Assembly: GCA_006384855.1 (NCBI GenBank)
Contig: VCJN01001501.1
Coordinates: forward strand, 1-64,000
Direction: 5' to 3'
Source of the DNA: Tetraselmis striata
Lineage: Eukaryota; Chlorophyta; Chlorodendrophyceae; Chlorodendrales; Chlorodendraceae
DNA: 64,000 bases
Below are positions 21,810-33,832 of this stretch, in pieces. A program made the translations under genes and the position numbers. Each line of letters starts with the position of its first letter. Position 1 is the stretch's first letter. The notes beneath the pieces were generated by a model. The model made no database searches. It was not told where the DNA came from and saw nothing but the letters and a program-made list of their open reading frames with translations.

Positions 21810-22658
21810 CTGTGCAAATACATCGCACGTAGAGTGTCCACCCAAAGCAGCCACTGGAGAGGCGCGTTGTGAGCTTATGAGCATATCTCCAACGGATTTA
21901 ACATATTCGAGCGGGCCGCGGCGCTGTTTCTGGACTTCAGCACCCACTGCAGGAAAGTATGATTAAGAGGCTTGGCACATTTGTTCGGGCACACTGAGCG
22001 CGCCGCCGGCCTGCTGCCAGTGCCGAAAACGGTGACACTTTCCCGGGGTCATATTTCAACTACTCGAAGCATCGAGCACCCCGTTGGTCAAAGAGACGCT
22101 ACCACAACATTTTTCTGGCAGCCGGCAAAGTCTCCCCCCCTCCCCTCCTTCCCCCCACACACAAACCTTCTCAGTTTGACGGCAAACATATGCGGTCATC
22201 TCGGAGAAGCTGCCCCGCTCTCCTGAGCTGAAATCCAGCCTGACTTAATGCTTACGCCTCCATCACGACGTTTTGGCACCCCGATTCGGGGAAGTAAGCG
22301 CGGGTTCTTAAAATCGAGCCGATGCCCGCAGAGCAGCTCACGCCGACTCGCTGGCCGCCGGCTCACTGGCTCTCAACAAGGCATTGATGGGGTGGCGATG
22401 CGCGCTTGTTAGAGGGGGGGGGGGGGGGGGGGGGGGGTCCCTGCCCTGACAGCCCAGCTTCCGGGCCGGAAGCGCAGAGCCCCGGCACCTCATCCAAAGG
22501 GGCATGAACATCCACCTCTGGGCATGCGGGCAACGTGAGTCGCCAACGGACGCCGCCGCGAGCCCTTTCCGCCTCATCCCTTGGTAACCAGTGCCCCCAG
22601 GCACCCGCCTGCCCGCCCATCCCTCTCATGCGCGCGGCCGATGGCGCCCGGCCCAGGG
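21810..22658. other. Intergenic region between convergent YjbQ and TLDc genes
   Basis: Holds the 3' flanks of both genes. A G run lies at 22417-22437. No other gene is supportable. Confidence 0.5.
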
Positions 22659-23831
22659 CTACACGCAGACGCCCCACAGCTCGACCGCTTTGATCCGGAA
22701 CTCGGGGCTGCCGGAGAGGCAGGGGTTGCCAAAGGTGTCGCTGACGCCGGAGTTGCCGAACGCGAGGTCCTGGTCCATCCAGATCGCAAAGTGGCCGCCC
22801 CCACCGACCGCCACGCTGTCCGTCGCGGCAAACTGGAAAAAGTCGTTGCGCTCCTTGGACTTGCGCTTCCAGGGGTACGCCACCATGTGGGGCTGCGCGG
22901 CGCGGCGCGGCAGCAGGCGGTCAGCCCGCAGTAGCGCGCCGCGCCGACCGGTGTACAGCCTTAATTCACACCATTGATTGCTCACAGACGATTCGAGGTC
23001 CGAAGAGCATCTTTAGATGAACTCGCCACTTTCCGATCCTCTTACTAAAACACATGACCGACAAATCACGAGCTCCGGACTAATATCATCATGCCACACA
23101 GGTATCCCCTTTGTCCGACATTGTCGACTTAAAATAAAATAATAGTGAAACAAGATAAAGAATGATAATTATGGATATAACAAGCTCCTGGAAAAGATCG
23201 CAGTCATGGGCCAATACACCGGAATGCACCCATATTCCCGTCATGACGGCAAATTCGGGACGCATCGGAGCAACAGGCCCCCACACCAAGGCCAAATGTC
23301 AAAGCATCGACACATGCGGTAGGTAGCGACCCAACAAGACGGCCGGGATAACGGTCTGCCGTTGATCTGCCTGATGTATTGTGGCCTTTGTGCGATGTCG
23401 GTTGCCGGGGACAAAATGTCCGCATTGGCCGCATTGGGCGCGTCGTATGTGGAGCAGCCCCACCTGTATCTGGAACACAAAGGACTCGCCGGTGCCAAAG
23501 TAGCGCGCGCCCATCTTCCAGGTTTCGGTGTTGAAGCTGCCGAAGACGAAGCCCGCGCCGTCCTGGACCACCAGCATGGTGTGCGTGTAGCCGATCGCGC
23601 GCCGGTACATCGTCTGCAGGCTGATGCCGTGCTGCTCGGTGCTGTACGGCCGGCGGGGCGGGGCGGGGCGGTCAGTGAGGGCCCGCGCCACTGGGCGGCG
23701 AGGGTCAGGAAAGTTGACGCAAGGGGGGGGGGGGGGGGGGGAGGGGGGGGTTGGTGTACTCATTGATTGGCCACCATCTCACACACCGTCAAAGTACGGG
23801 TGCCGAACCCATCAAACCCTGAAACCCTGGG

Positions 23832-23876
<45 letters not shown>

Positions 23877-26800
23877 TGTGTGTGTGTGTGTGTGTGTTGC
23901 TGTAGGGGGGGGGAGGGGGGGGCTTGGTGTACTCATTGATTGGCCACCATCTCACACACCGCCAAAGTGCGGGTGCCGGCGAACGTACAAGAACCCATCA
24001 AACCCTGAAACCCTGAGTGCAGAGAGAGAGAGAGAGAGAGAGAGTGTGTTGGGGGGAGGGGGGGGCAACGCGTGCGTGCGGGGTGAGCACGGCTACAAAG
24101 TACCTGTACGCCAGCTCCCAGCGCGCCTGCTGGTAGCGCCGGGGCAGCATGTTGGTCAGGCAGTTGATGTCTCGGGTGCCCAGCAGGTCGGAGCGCCCCA
24201 GCACCTTGGGGCACCACTTCCCCTCGCTCAGGTGCAGCGGCGCGACGACCTCGCCACTGCCGGTGGCAGAGAGGCACAGGTGGGTTGGGGTTGGATGGGG
24301 GGGGGCAGTCAGTGGGCCGCCCGCTGAGGCTGGCACACCCCGCTGCGGGGCAGCAAGGAATCACGCCGGGCCGAGGGGTAATAACAGAACAGACCAAAAC
24401 CTCCGCCGCGCCAGGGTGGACCCGACACGCATGTCCCCTTCCGTTGCGTGCCTCGGGCCCCGACACTAATGAATAGCTTTGCCGCGCCGCGCCGATAATG
24501 CCATGGTGTGTTTCTTATGTGCTGCGATACATTTCGAGCCGTCGATAGTTTCTCATCTTCGCGGGGGGGGGGGGGGGGAGGGGGGGGCACGATGGTGCGC
24601 AGACCCAAAATGTGTTCACGGGCATTCAAACGCAGACACTGGGGACGCAACCCCCGACTTGGGAGCTACCCGCCCGGAGGGGGGTGTAATGTGCGCAGTT
24701 GCACAGAGCCATGACGGCCGCGCATGCTGTGTTGATACCCTTGGCGCAACAGACAGGCAGTGTTTGACCAGACACATGCCAAATTGAAATGGCTGGCCGA
24801 TTCTGTCAGCTTGCTGCAGTGCACCCGGGTACCGCAATTCCTAGAGCGGCACCGAACCCGGCCACTCTGCCTGGGCAGTGTGATGTTCTTGGGTGCGAGG
24901 CTTAATATACTTTTGGGCGCTGTATGTCTTGATATATGAGGGTTTAGATCTAAACCCTAATACCCTAACACCTGCAAAAGCTACACCGAGGTGGCAGAAG
25001 GGCGCGGCGCACCTCTCGCCACTCGCCGGCGCCGCCTCCGCGGGCGGCTCCTCTTCCGCCGCCGCCTTGCCGCTGCCCTCCGGCGCCAACGGGCTGCCGC
25101 GCCGCCCAAAGATGAGCGTCGGCCGGGCGTCGATGCGCGGCGTGGTCTCCTCCTCGTCCTCCTCCAGCACCGCGCGCTTGTGATGCACGTCGGAGCCCGC
25201 GTGCTTGGAGGCCCAGCTCTCTACCTGCTGCTGGATGTACGCGCGCCTGAGACCCGCCCGGGTGGGAGGAGGAGGTCGGGGGGGGGGGGGGGGGGGGGGA
25301 AGGGGGGGGCACCGGGAGCAGCAGGCAGCACCCTCAGCCCGCGCAGCCGCATCCAGAGGCGGGCAGATGTCCCAACCATGCAGCACCGTTCTCTTCGTCT
25401 GGTTCGCGGGCCCCAAACACAGTGCCTTGCCTACCACGCCGCTGCGCGAATGCCGCGGTGTGTTCATGGAGTGGTGTGTGATGTGTTCAGCCATATTTCC
25501 AAAATACACCTCATCGCCATCCATTGCAAGTTTCAATTCAAATTCAAAAGCCCAAGTTTGAAAGTCAAACTGTGAATTCAGATTCAAACGCCGGGGTCTC
25601 TGTCTCAAACTTTGTACAAATTGCTGCGACGGAATGTAAACACATCCGCATACAAACATGCACATCCATGTATCCTATAGTTGTATGCATGTCTGCATAC
25701 GGGGCGCCGACCCAGCTATTAGGACCCTTATGTATAAGCCTCAAATTAGGCTTGAATGCAGCCTACAAAAACATCCGCTATGGCTCCGCTTTAGTTTCGC
25801 CCATATTTGACCGCTGGCAGGCAAGGCAGGTTCTGCTTCGCAGTGTCCCCATCACCTCATCGGCACCCGTACACACATATTAAACTCAGTTTTATATCTG
25901 CGCAGTGTACATATATGTACATGGTGTACATTTGCACATATAAAGTGTGCGTATATGTGCATACGTACCTATACACACATGCATATACAAATGTGCATGC
26001 GACTGTACGTTACGCACACTTGTATGTTCACATTTGCAGAAGGAAAGGGTAAGGAGGGGGGGGGGGGGGGGGGGGGGGAGGGCTCACGTCTCGGCGGTGG
26101 CGGAGAAGGTGAGCCGCCTCAGGGGCCCGCTGCCGCCGCCCGCCTTCCAGAGGATGTCCCACTGCCCGGCCTCCGAGTCAGCCAGCGAGCCGGTGGAGCC
26201 GCCGCCGGAGGGCTCCTCCTGCGAGGGGATGTCGGGCAGCTCGGACGAAGCGGGTCGCCGATAACCGCCGCTGCTGCTGCGCCCCAGGTCGCCGTCGTCC
26301 GAGGCCCTGCCGGCGGGGTGCTGCCACTCGGCGACCGCGGCCATGCCGCCCCAGGAGAGCCGCGCCAGGCTGAAGCCCCTGCCGCAATGCCAAACGCAGG
26401 CGGGGGCAGCGCCCCGCGGGCAGCAGCAAACTCAGCACCGCCCGGGAGGGAACACACACAGCCCTGCCTGCTGCTAGACGCAGAGCGCCATAATGACCAG
26501 CAATCAGCGCCAGGAACCAGCGGCTCCCAAGTGGCACCGTGCACTGCCGCAGTAAGACAGTCGCTTTGCTTCGTGCCTGGATCACGGGTCCCCGAAACGA
26601 CGGCATGACACGCCAGATCGTGCCGAGAACCTTGCATTGTATGCATCCCATAGTCTACTGCTTTTTATGTCAGACTGCCATATTGTATTCACCCCAAGAA
26701 AAGGGGGGGGGGGGGCATAGGGCAGCATGTCTGCGCAAACTGAGGGTGTGCGCCTAGTAGATACGCCTCATTCTGCGACGCCCCACCGCTGACATCTGGA

Positions 26801-28403
26801 TACAATCACCACACGTTGCGTAGAGTGCTGTGTTGGTGCCCCCGGTGCCGTCACCGTACACAGCGCCCGCACCGATATCCGCTCACCACAGTGCGCAAAC
26901 CCGCATGCCGCAGTACTCCAGCAGTACCCGTCCTGTAGCTACCCGCAGGTAGTCCACCCCCCTCTCCAAACTATGTTGTACTGTCCGGGCAACGGGCGCG
27001 CACTTTCCCGTCTTCTGCGCCCCCGCCGGCGAGCCCTGCGCGCTGCCGGAGGCCTTTGGCGGCCGGGGCGGCTTGCCGGCGCGCATGCTGCCGCCGCCGT
27101 CGTCGCCCTCGCCCTCCGTGGCTGGCGGGCTGGCGGGCCGGCCGATGGGCGCCACGATGCGCCACAGCCAGCCGCCCTTGCCGTCGTCGCTCCTCCCGCT
27201 GCTGGAGCGCTCCACCTTGGGGCGGCTCGCCTTGTTGCGCCCGCTCTTCTTCCGCTTCACCTGCTTGATCTGGCGTGGACGTGGCCACGGGTGTGCGGGG
27301 GAAAGGGGGACCGGGGGTGTGAGTGGGTACGCCAGCCTGGGCCGGGCCAGGGGAGCGGCAGCTGCCGACACACTGCGCCGGGAAACCGGTGCTATCACCT
27401 CTATGGATGCCGCCGCGACTAGAAAAACATTGCAAATAGTGAGTTGCCCTACCTGTCAGAGGTCAGACATTGGCCAAACTGTAGCAGAACTGCAAGTGCC
27501 GAAGCACCTATTATCACCTTTATTACAAGCCTCGACATTGGGTTCACAGGCAACTTATAAGAACATTCATTTTAGTTCCGCTTGAGGTTTGTCTACATTT
27601 GACCTCTAGCAGGCAGGACGGGTTCCCATTCGCCTTGTTCTCACTACCGCGCCGGCACCGGCACATAGACAACGCTCTGACAGGTAGCATGCCCCGCCCA
27701 TGGGGGCCGGCGCAGGGAGGGGGGCGCGCACCCCGACAAACTCGGCGGGCGTGATGCGGGCGCGCAGCTCCACAAACTCAAAGCACTCGCCAGAGCTCAG
27801 CAGCACCGCCGGCACCTGCATGCGCGTCACCGCCGAATCGTCAGGGGAAGCTCGGGCTCCGTCTGGGGTTGAAGATGGGCGTGAGGGATGCATGGGAAAT
27901 GGGGGGGCAAAAGAAAAGCGAGCTGCCGCTCCCAGCTGGTGCCCCGTTTCTGTTTTAATACGGAGCACCAACGGAGCGATGGCGGCGCGAAGTGCCTCCC
28001 CCCCCTTTGGCCCGCCCGCCTGGTGGGGAATTCAGGAAGGCAGCGTGAAGCAGGGCGCCGGAGGGGAGAATCCCGGCGCGCGCACCTTGCCCTCCGGCGT
28101 GAGGATGTTGACGGGGTGCTCCTCCACGAGGATGCCCTCCGCCTCCAGCGCCTCCTCGCTGTGCATGGAGGCGTCGACCGTCTTGGGGCTCAGCGCCCCC
28201 AGTGGCTGCCCCGACTCATCCAGCTGCCCCTCCACCGCGTCCAGCCCCGAGCCGCGCAGCACGGCGCTCAGCTCGTTGTTCTCGCGCCGCAGGCGTCGCT
28301 CGCGCACCTGCGCCACCTCCAGCCGCGCCAGCGCGGTGGCCAGGCTGGCCTCCAGGTCCGCCACGCGCCGCGCCAGGTCCTCCTCCCCTGCTAGCGCCGC
28401 CAT
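22659..28403 (-). CDS. TLDc-domain protein with N-terminal coiled coil, eight exons
   Basis: Exons (transcript order): 28403-28086, 27815-27732, 27269-27004, 26378-26088, 25246-25013, 24256-24104, 23641-23464 and 22892-22659, about 585 residues. Phases match at every junction; only the start of exon 2 is ambiguous (an acceptor at 27862 looks better but breaks phase). The N-terminus has a heptad-like coiled coil (about residues 8-50), followed by low-complexity charged stretches including KRKKSGRNK. The C-terminal 200 residues are a TLDc domain: SDLLGTRDINCLTNMLPRRY, WELAYSTEQHGISLQTMYRR, VFGSFNTETWK, YFGTGESFVF, then GGGGHFAIWMDQDL and FRIKAVELWGV. TLDc proteins (OXR1, NCOA7 types) act in oxidative stress protection and, in animals and yeast, bind the V-ATPase. 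Whether this one does is unknown. Introns carry C runs on the sense strand. Confidence 0.88.
23751..24048. repeat. Intronic tandem duplication (period about 173 bp) in TLDc gene
   Basis: Copy 1 is 23751-23923 and copy 2 is 23924-24048. Both start TTGGTGTACTCATTGATTGG, continue through CACCATCTCACACACCG and AACCCATCAAACCCTGAAAC, and end in a GA repeat (about 38 nt in copy 1, 24 nt in copy 2). Copy 1 adds a GT repeat. The duplication lies in the intron between exons 6 and 7. Confidence 0.9.
24939..24970. repeat. Telomere-like motif in TLDc intron
   Basis: GGGTTTAGATCTAAACCCTA is a palindrome made of TTTAGGG/CCCTAAA-type units, followed by further CCCTAA units. It lies in the intron between exons 5 and 6. 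Confidence 0.6.
27448..27620. mobile_element. MITE-like element M in TLDc intron 2
   Basis: The left end CTACCTGTCAGAGGTCAGAC is mirrored at the right end by GACCTCTAGCAGGCAGG, giving imperfect terminal inverted repeats around about 170 bp. Related sequence occurs at 25715-25830 (same orientation, only the right end clear) and at 47395-47520 in an RPC2 intron (inverted). No transposase is present. No target-site duplication was established. Confidence 0.5.
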
Positions 28404-28546
28404 CGCGCCCACTTCCGCCCCGCCCGCTCCGCGCCGAGCCTGCCTGTCTACCTGCCCGGGTACGAGTGTTCGCGCCCTGTTGGGGCGGCGCCAGCGGCGG
28501 TCAGACACATATCAGGGGTTGGCGGTTGCGGAGAGCCACCCTCATC

Positions 28547-28548
<2 letters not shown>

Positions 28549-28581
<33 letters not shown>
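28549..28581. repeat. 33-nt C run (sense-strand G) upstream of TLDc start
   Basis: Uninterrupted C tract on the plus strand, 146 bp upstream of the TLDc start codon. In the direction of that gene it is a G run, the opposite of the C runs in its introns. Confidence 0.85.
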
Positions 28582-28583
<2 letters not shown>

Positions 28584-28599
28584 GGGCTCCCGTTAGCAC

Positions 28600-29030
28600 G
28601 CCGCCACGCTGCCCACGCTCCCTGCCCGGCGTCGGCGGCCCGCCTAACGACTAACTTACAACGGCGGGAAGCAGCAGGTAATCGTGGCAGATCGGCCGAG
28701 CAGTGACCCAACGCCGGGCTGTGCGCATCCCCAAGGAAAAAGGCGCACCTGGCCGGGCGCGACTGGCGACTGGCAGAGGGACTCCTGCACGGGAGGCGCT
28801 TCGGGCGGAAGGCACCTGGACAGCGCGGGGTGAGCGCAGCAGATCGCTTCTTCTCGGCTTTCAAGTGTTGGTTTGTCTTCTGGGGCGGTAGTCGGCTGTG
28901 GTCCACCGTTAGGCGTCGGTGCTGCCTGGCTGGCAGGTGAGGATTCGGCGCCCGGTGCCAGTACAGTAGTCGCTACCTGCAGTGGGTCCGTAGGCACGAG
29001 TACAGGGTAGCGATGACAGCTGCCAGGGAA
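28600..29030. other. No recognised gene
   Basis: GC-rich region upstream of the TLDc gene. Open frames on both strands have no recognisable domain. Confidence 0.4.
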
Positions 29031-29034
29031 CTGC

Positions 29035-29290
29035 TGCCCTTGTAGAGGGTTTCACTGCTGCCAGTCCTGTCCCGGGGGCGGGAAAAAATGTCTGCTGCCA
29101 CGGTAACTGGAGCAAAATAATGGTATGCTGAACAAACAGCAGTAATGGCCGCGTAACTGGAGCAAAATAATGGTATTATTAACAAACAGCAGTAATGGCC
29201 GTAACTGGATTGCTGCCTAAACGGCCTTCGTAGAGACGCTGCAATAAGGGTTTCACTGGTACCAGTCCTGTCCCGGGGACGAAAAAAAAA
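29035..29290 (+). mobile_element. Two family B LINE 3' tail fragments
   Basis: The tail sequence GGTTTCACTGCTGCCAGTCC to GGGGGCGGGAAAA lies at about 29040-29090, and a longer tail from GTAACTGGATTGCTGCCTAA to CCCGGGGACGAAAA at about 29206-29290. Between them is a duplicated unit of about 55 bp containing GTAACTGGAGCAAAATAATG (at about 29102 and 29154). Confidence 0.7.
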
Positions 29291-29300
29291 CCAACAGCAC

Positions 29301-29460
29301 TTGGGCGGAAGTGCGGAACTCCAAACGGAGGAGTTCCGCTCTGGCGGACAGGAATTCCGCGGAATTCATCGAAATTCCGTTCCGCCGGAACGGGACCACG
29401 GAATTCCATTCAGTTCCGCCGGAACCGAGCAATTCCGGCGGAACATGAACGGAATTATTC
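29301..29460. repeat. GGAATTCC/TTCCGCCGGAA palindrome-rich tract
   Basis: Dense in overlapping short palindromes: GGAATTCCGCGGAATTC, GTTCCGCCGGAAC (twice) and GGAATTCC. It resembles 60-165. Function unknown; it can fold extensively. Confidence 0.5.
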
Positions 29461-29579
29461 TGATCTAAAAGTGTTTGACGGGTTTCGTAACAATTCAATT
29501 GTCCTACTCTAGTGCGACCCGTACGGTCTGTCTGTGGTTTTAACCAGTTGAGTTACCGGTACCATCATGTGTTAGTCCA

Positions 29580-32500
29580 TGTTGTCCCATCGCCCTGCGC
29601 TCCCGGCCCGAGAGCTACTTAGGACAGCCACCAGCAGCCCGTTTGCCATCTTCCACCTTCGCGGCAGCGGCTTCAAGTAATTGCTTGTGCGCGCGAGGGT
29701 CGCATAGGCTGATAAAGTCCGCACCAAGGTTCCTTCTCCCGGTAGTGAGTCGTCGTGCCGCGCACCAACGTTATATCATCATGCAGCTATAGACAGCCCC
29801 TCGTCGGTAATATGGTTTTCCCTACTCGTGCGTCCGAAGTCGTTTTCTTGTTCTTGCCCTTGCTTTGCAGGTGCCTTGGACATTTTCGGGTGGCGATGCG
29901 CTCATGAAGGAATTAAAGCTGCGCGGTCCCCATTGGGGGTGGGGGGAGGGGGGTTAAACCCCAGCACGCAAAGCCGAGTCGGAGCACATGCCTTCGTGGG
30001 CGGCTCCGACCCGCAGTGGAGTACCCTCTCGCAGTAGTCAACTCTTTAGGTTAGGTGAGGTGGACGCGCTCGGCACCATGGCCGGTGCTCGTCACGGTTG
30101 TCAACGGCGACAACTACGCCTACCGCAACAAGCATGTGAAAGGCAGCTAAATAAGGCCATTACCAATATAAGCGAAACTTGAACGGCCATGACGGTCAAT
30201 GACGATTTGGGACCGGCTTAGATTCGATTTCGAATTGCAAATCAATCGACAACCTGTCTTGCTGGCCGAGTCCACCCCCCATTCCCGAGACTATAATGCC
30301 TATTGGCATGCATGCCCCTAGTGAATGAGCCAAATCTTGAGAGCGCGGCCAAGCCTTGCGTGTCTGTGTGTGCGCATGACGGGACCTCCTCTTCATGCCC
30401 GATGCATGTCAAGTCGACATACTCGTTGCCTTCGCGCGAGCTGTGTGGGTTCATGTTAGCGACTCCCGACTGTGCCATCCCAGCCGACACAACTACTGCC
30501 AAGTTATTCGCGACTGAAAAACGCGATGCTTTTCGGAAGTTTTACCGATGCCGCTTTGGCACTAGCATTAAAACCCAGCCTGCCCGGCCACCTGCATGCC
30601 CACATGACTCCACAGCCTTTGATCGTGATGAATTTGCCTGGCCGCATGAATGTTAATAATGACCATGTTACTCTTGATGCATGTGTTTCGTCTTTATTTA
30701 ACGCGGTTTGTCCGATTTTTGTTCACGCGATAGCCCGTTGAGTTCCAATTCGGCTATCGGTCATAATAATGTATGTATTCATCACCCGCATACGATTAAT
30801 CTGAATGACCCATGCTCGAGGATTATATGAGGCTTTACGCCAAGGATCTTCTTGCGATACTCGTGCTAGTGTTGTTTTACCCCGTTTGAATAGCGAACTC
30901 GGCAAGTCATGGCATCCCCTCATCTAAGTACCGCCTAATCCACTCATACCCCGCCGAAACTTGCATGTTCCACACCGCCACATCAGCCACAAATGACATG
31001 CCCATGCCACCGACAACTGGGTCGTGAATGTTTACGTACCTCGCCGACACCATTATTGTCGAACGACAAGCAAGAGTCCATGGTGCACAAAGCAAGACAA
31101 GGGCAATAGTCGAGCGCTTTTAAACCCAATCCACGACGTCGTAAATTGTCCCACTAAAATGGTACAATTTACGAGCCCGGGCGCAAAATAATGTACCATA
31201 CTACATGAATATATAGGATGGCGGCGGCTACGCGAGTAAAAAAGTACTTTGCGATGTATGTACTTTGCGGTCTGCCGCCATCCACCGCCATCCTGCGCAT
31301 GCGAGTAAGGATGCTGCATAGTACCACCTCTCCCTCTTCACCAAGGTTGCCCAGAACCCAAACCGGGGCGTGGCAGACCGTTGTATGGAGAAATGAACCC
31401 ACGCGACACGGCCTTCAGCGTCCTAACTCTCACAAAATGGCGCAGACGCCCGGATCCGAGACAGGAATGGACTCCGCCTAACTTCGGCGCACAAGCAACG
31501 ACAATATGGGCTCGGAACACATCAAGACTCTTGAGATTGAGTACAACGGTAAGAGTTGTGTGCCCAATAAAACGTCTATAAAATCCCATCACCCCCGCTT
31601 TGAAACGTAAAAGGAGTTCGTATCCCCTATGTTCGATAGCGACTCACTGCTGTTAAATCCCAAACTATCCGATCTCCCGGACCTGCCACCGCCCTCTATT
31701 ATGCTACTAGATTCCGACGTGACACTGTTTTCAATAAATGACGTCTTATTCGGTCGCATGCGCAAATTTAAAACCGCGCCGCTCAAAAATACACAGCGCA
31801 CTATAACGGGTACGAGTACTGCATAAAGTGATGCGGCAATTGCCTCGTACTACACCGTTACACGCTGCGTCACAAAGCCCCACTCACCCGCAGACACCGT
31901 GTGGCACCCCATGGGCACCGTAGAGGGCACACGGCGCAACTTCGGTCGCCACCGCGGTCAACCCCTCACATGGATCATACACGGAGGTTTGACCCGGGGA
32001 ATGGCATGCGACGACCGCACGGCGAAGGTCCCCTCGCCAACTGCACGCGCGCGTGATCCTTGCGAGGCGCGATTCTACCCGCCCGCCCAACCGGTCGCCA
32101 CTAGTCGGGCGCGTGGGGCATCATCAGATTCCACCGATTCAAACTTGCCGTTTTTCACACCAGATAGCTTGTGGGTACATGCAACTTTTGCCCATGGCGT
32201 TTGTGCCGAGTCGCTATGTATGCTCGCCGGTGGTCTCTCCGAAACCATGTATTGGTGCATGCTATGCTGTCAATAGTGCCTATTATTAGGGCGAGATAAA
32301 GACCAGTTGGGATGATTACGTAAAATGCTCTTAAATACACACAGATTGCCCCCAACCCTCTCAGACCCACCACCACTGATCCCAGTGAGGCAACGGCTAT
32401 GGGCCCGTACACCGAGCTAGACCCGACCCAGGCTTGCATGTGCCCTCAGGGGGGGTTGCGGGTCCAGTCAACGACCAATCGGTACCTCAGTTTGCTCTTT

Positions 32501-33280
32501 TACGGTCGCTTACATGATGCACGCCCTCCGATGCGGCATGTAACACAGCAGCGATGTCGCGATTTGTCATTTCACCAAGAACGACCGCGGCCATATATAC
32601 TCGACGACTCGACAGCGATAGGGGTTCTCACTGATGGCAAAGAGGGGACCTTAGCATGTTCTCACTGCGGGGAATCGAAATTGGGTTTGTGTGCGTGGTG
32701 TTACTTCTTGGTTCATGGGAGGTGATGGTGTCACATGTCAAATATTATTTAGGGGCTCTGTTTTAATTTCATTGCTAAATCGGCTTTGCGACATATTATA
32801 ATCTAAAATAAACAATTCTAAGACATTTACGCGGCATGTACCGACGTTGTGAGCAGCCTCGGTGCGAGGTGCGAGGCACCACACGTCGACACAAGGTCTA
32901 CCACACCTTTTTATGACCTAAACATGATTATATATGACAGATTTGGCTATACGTTGATTCATGTTCCGCGCCTCATACACGGTGGCTGGGAACGTGCTTT
33001 CTACATCGTCCCGGTTGTCGATGTCCTCTTTGACAAACCCATACAAAGCTCGCACATACCCGCACGCCCTCTTAGATTGTGCCACTCGCCCCTAACGCCT
33101 ACCGCGACGTGGTATATCTCGAAGCTGCACGCATGTCCTTCACACTCGCCGTACGTACTACCCCTGGATGTGACGATTGCCAGTGACGGCAATGTGCGTA
33201 TGCACGGAGCCGATATAAGTTGTCACCACGCGCTCCGTCCGCCTTCTTTGACTCGGAGCACTGTTAGCTATATATACTCG
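29580..33280. other. Unassigned region with open fragments
   Basis: Lower GC than the gene-bearing parts. Several plus-strand fragments look weakly coding: 30303-30656; 31381-31581; 31629-31826; 32399-32725, which holds a CxxC...CxxC pair (ACSHCGESKLGLCAWC); and 32849-33292, which contains IPARPLRLCHSP. None has a recognised domain or joins convincingly to another. They may be remains of one or more transposons. Confidence 0.3.
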
Positions 33281-33832
33281 TACCGATACTAGGGCGACGG
33301 GCGACGGGCGACGGGCGCCGGGCGACGGGCGCGGCAGGCTACACGACAGCGGGCCGGCGCGGCGGGGCGTAGCACCGGCAGCGGCTTGGACAGTCGCCGA
33401 CGCGCTTTCCGTCGCTGGCGTTGCCGCGGGCGCCGCGTGGGCGCCGAGGATTGACGCCGCAGCCAGGTCGCTCCAGCCCGCCCGCGTCAGGCACCACCCG
33501 GCCGATGTGCTGGCTTTCACCGAGGTCGCCGCCGCGTGGCTAGCCAAGGCGCGCGCCGTGTTGGCCGAGCGGCACCGCCGTCGGGAGGCGCGCCGCGCCG
33601 GTGGAGCTGGACAATCGTCGGTGCTGCCGTCGCCCGCACTGCCGTCCGTCGCTGCGTTCCGGGGCGTCGCAGCGCCCCGGTTGTTGCCCCCACGCCGCCA
33701 GAGGTGGGTGCACCGGCCGGCCACCCCGATAGCGAGGCCTCACGGGCTCGGTATCCGCCCCTACCTACTCGCCCATCTCCAGCCGGCGACGGGGTGGGGT
33801 GGGGCGCGGTGGACCACCTCTCCGACGTGGAC

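Noticed and set aside
28448..28906. Long GC-rich minus-strand ORF upstream of the TLDc gene
   Set aside because: It depends on the homopolymer frame and has low complexity. The TLDc start at 28403 explains the region better.
29500..29575. tRNA-derived SINE on the minus strand (GGTAACTCAACTGGTTAAAA)
   Set aside because: The A-box-like part is good, but the B box is weak and the related piece at 12560-12660 lacks the A box. Not enough for a feature.
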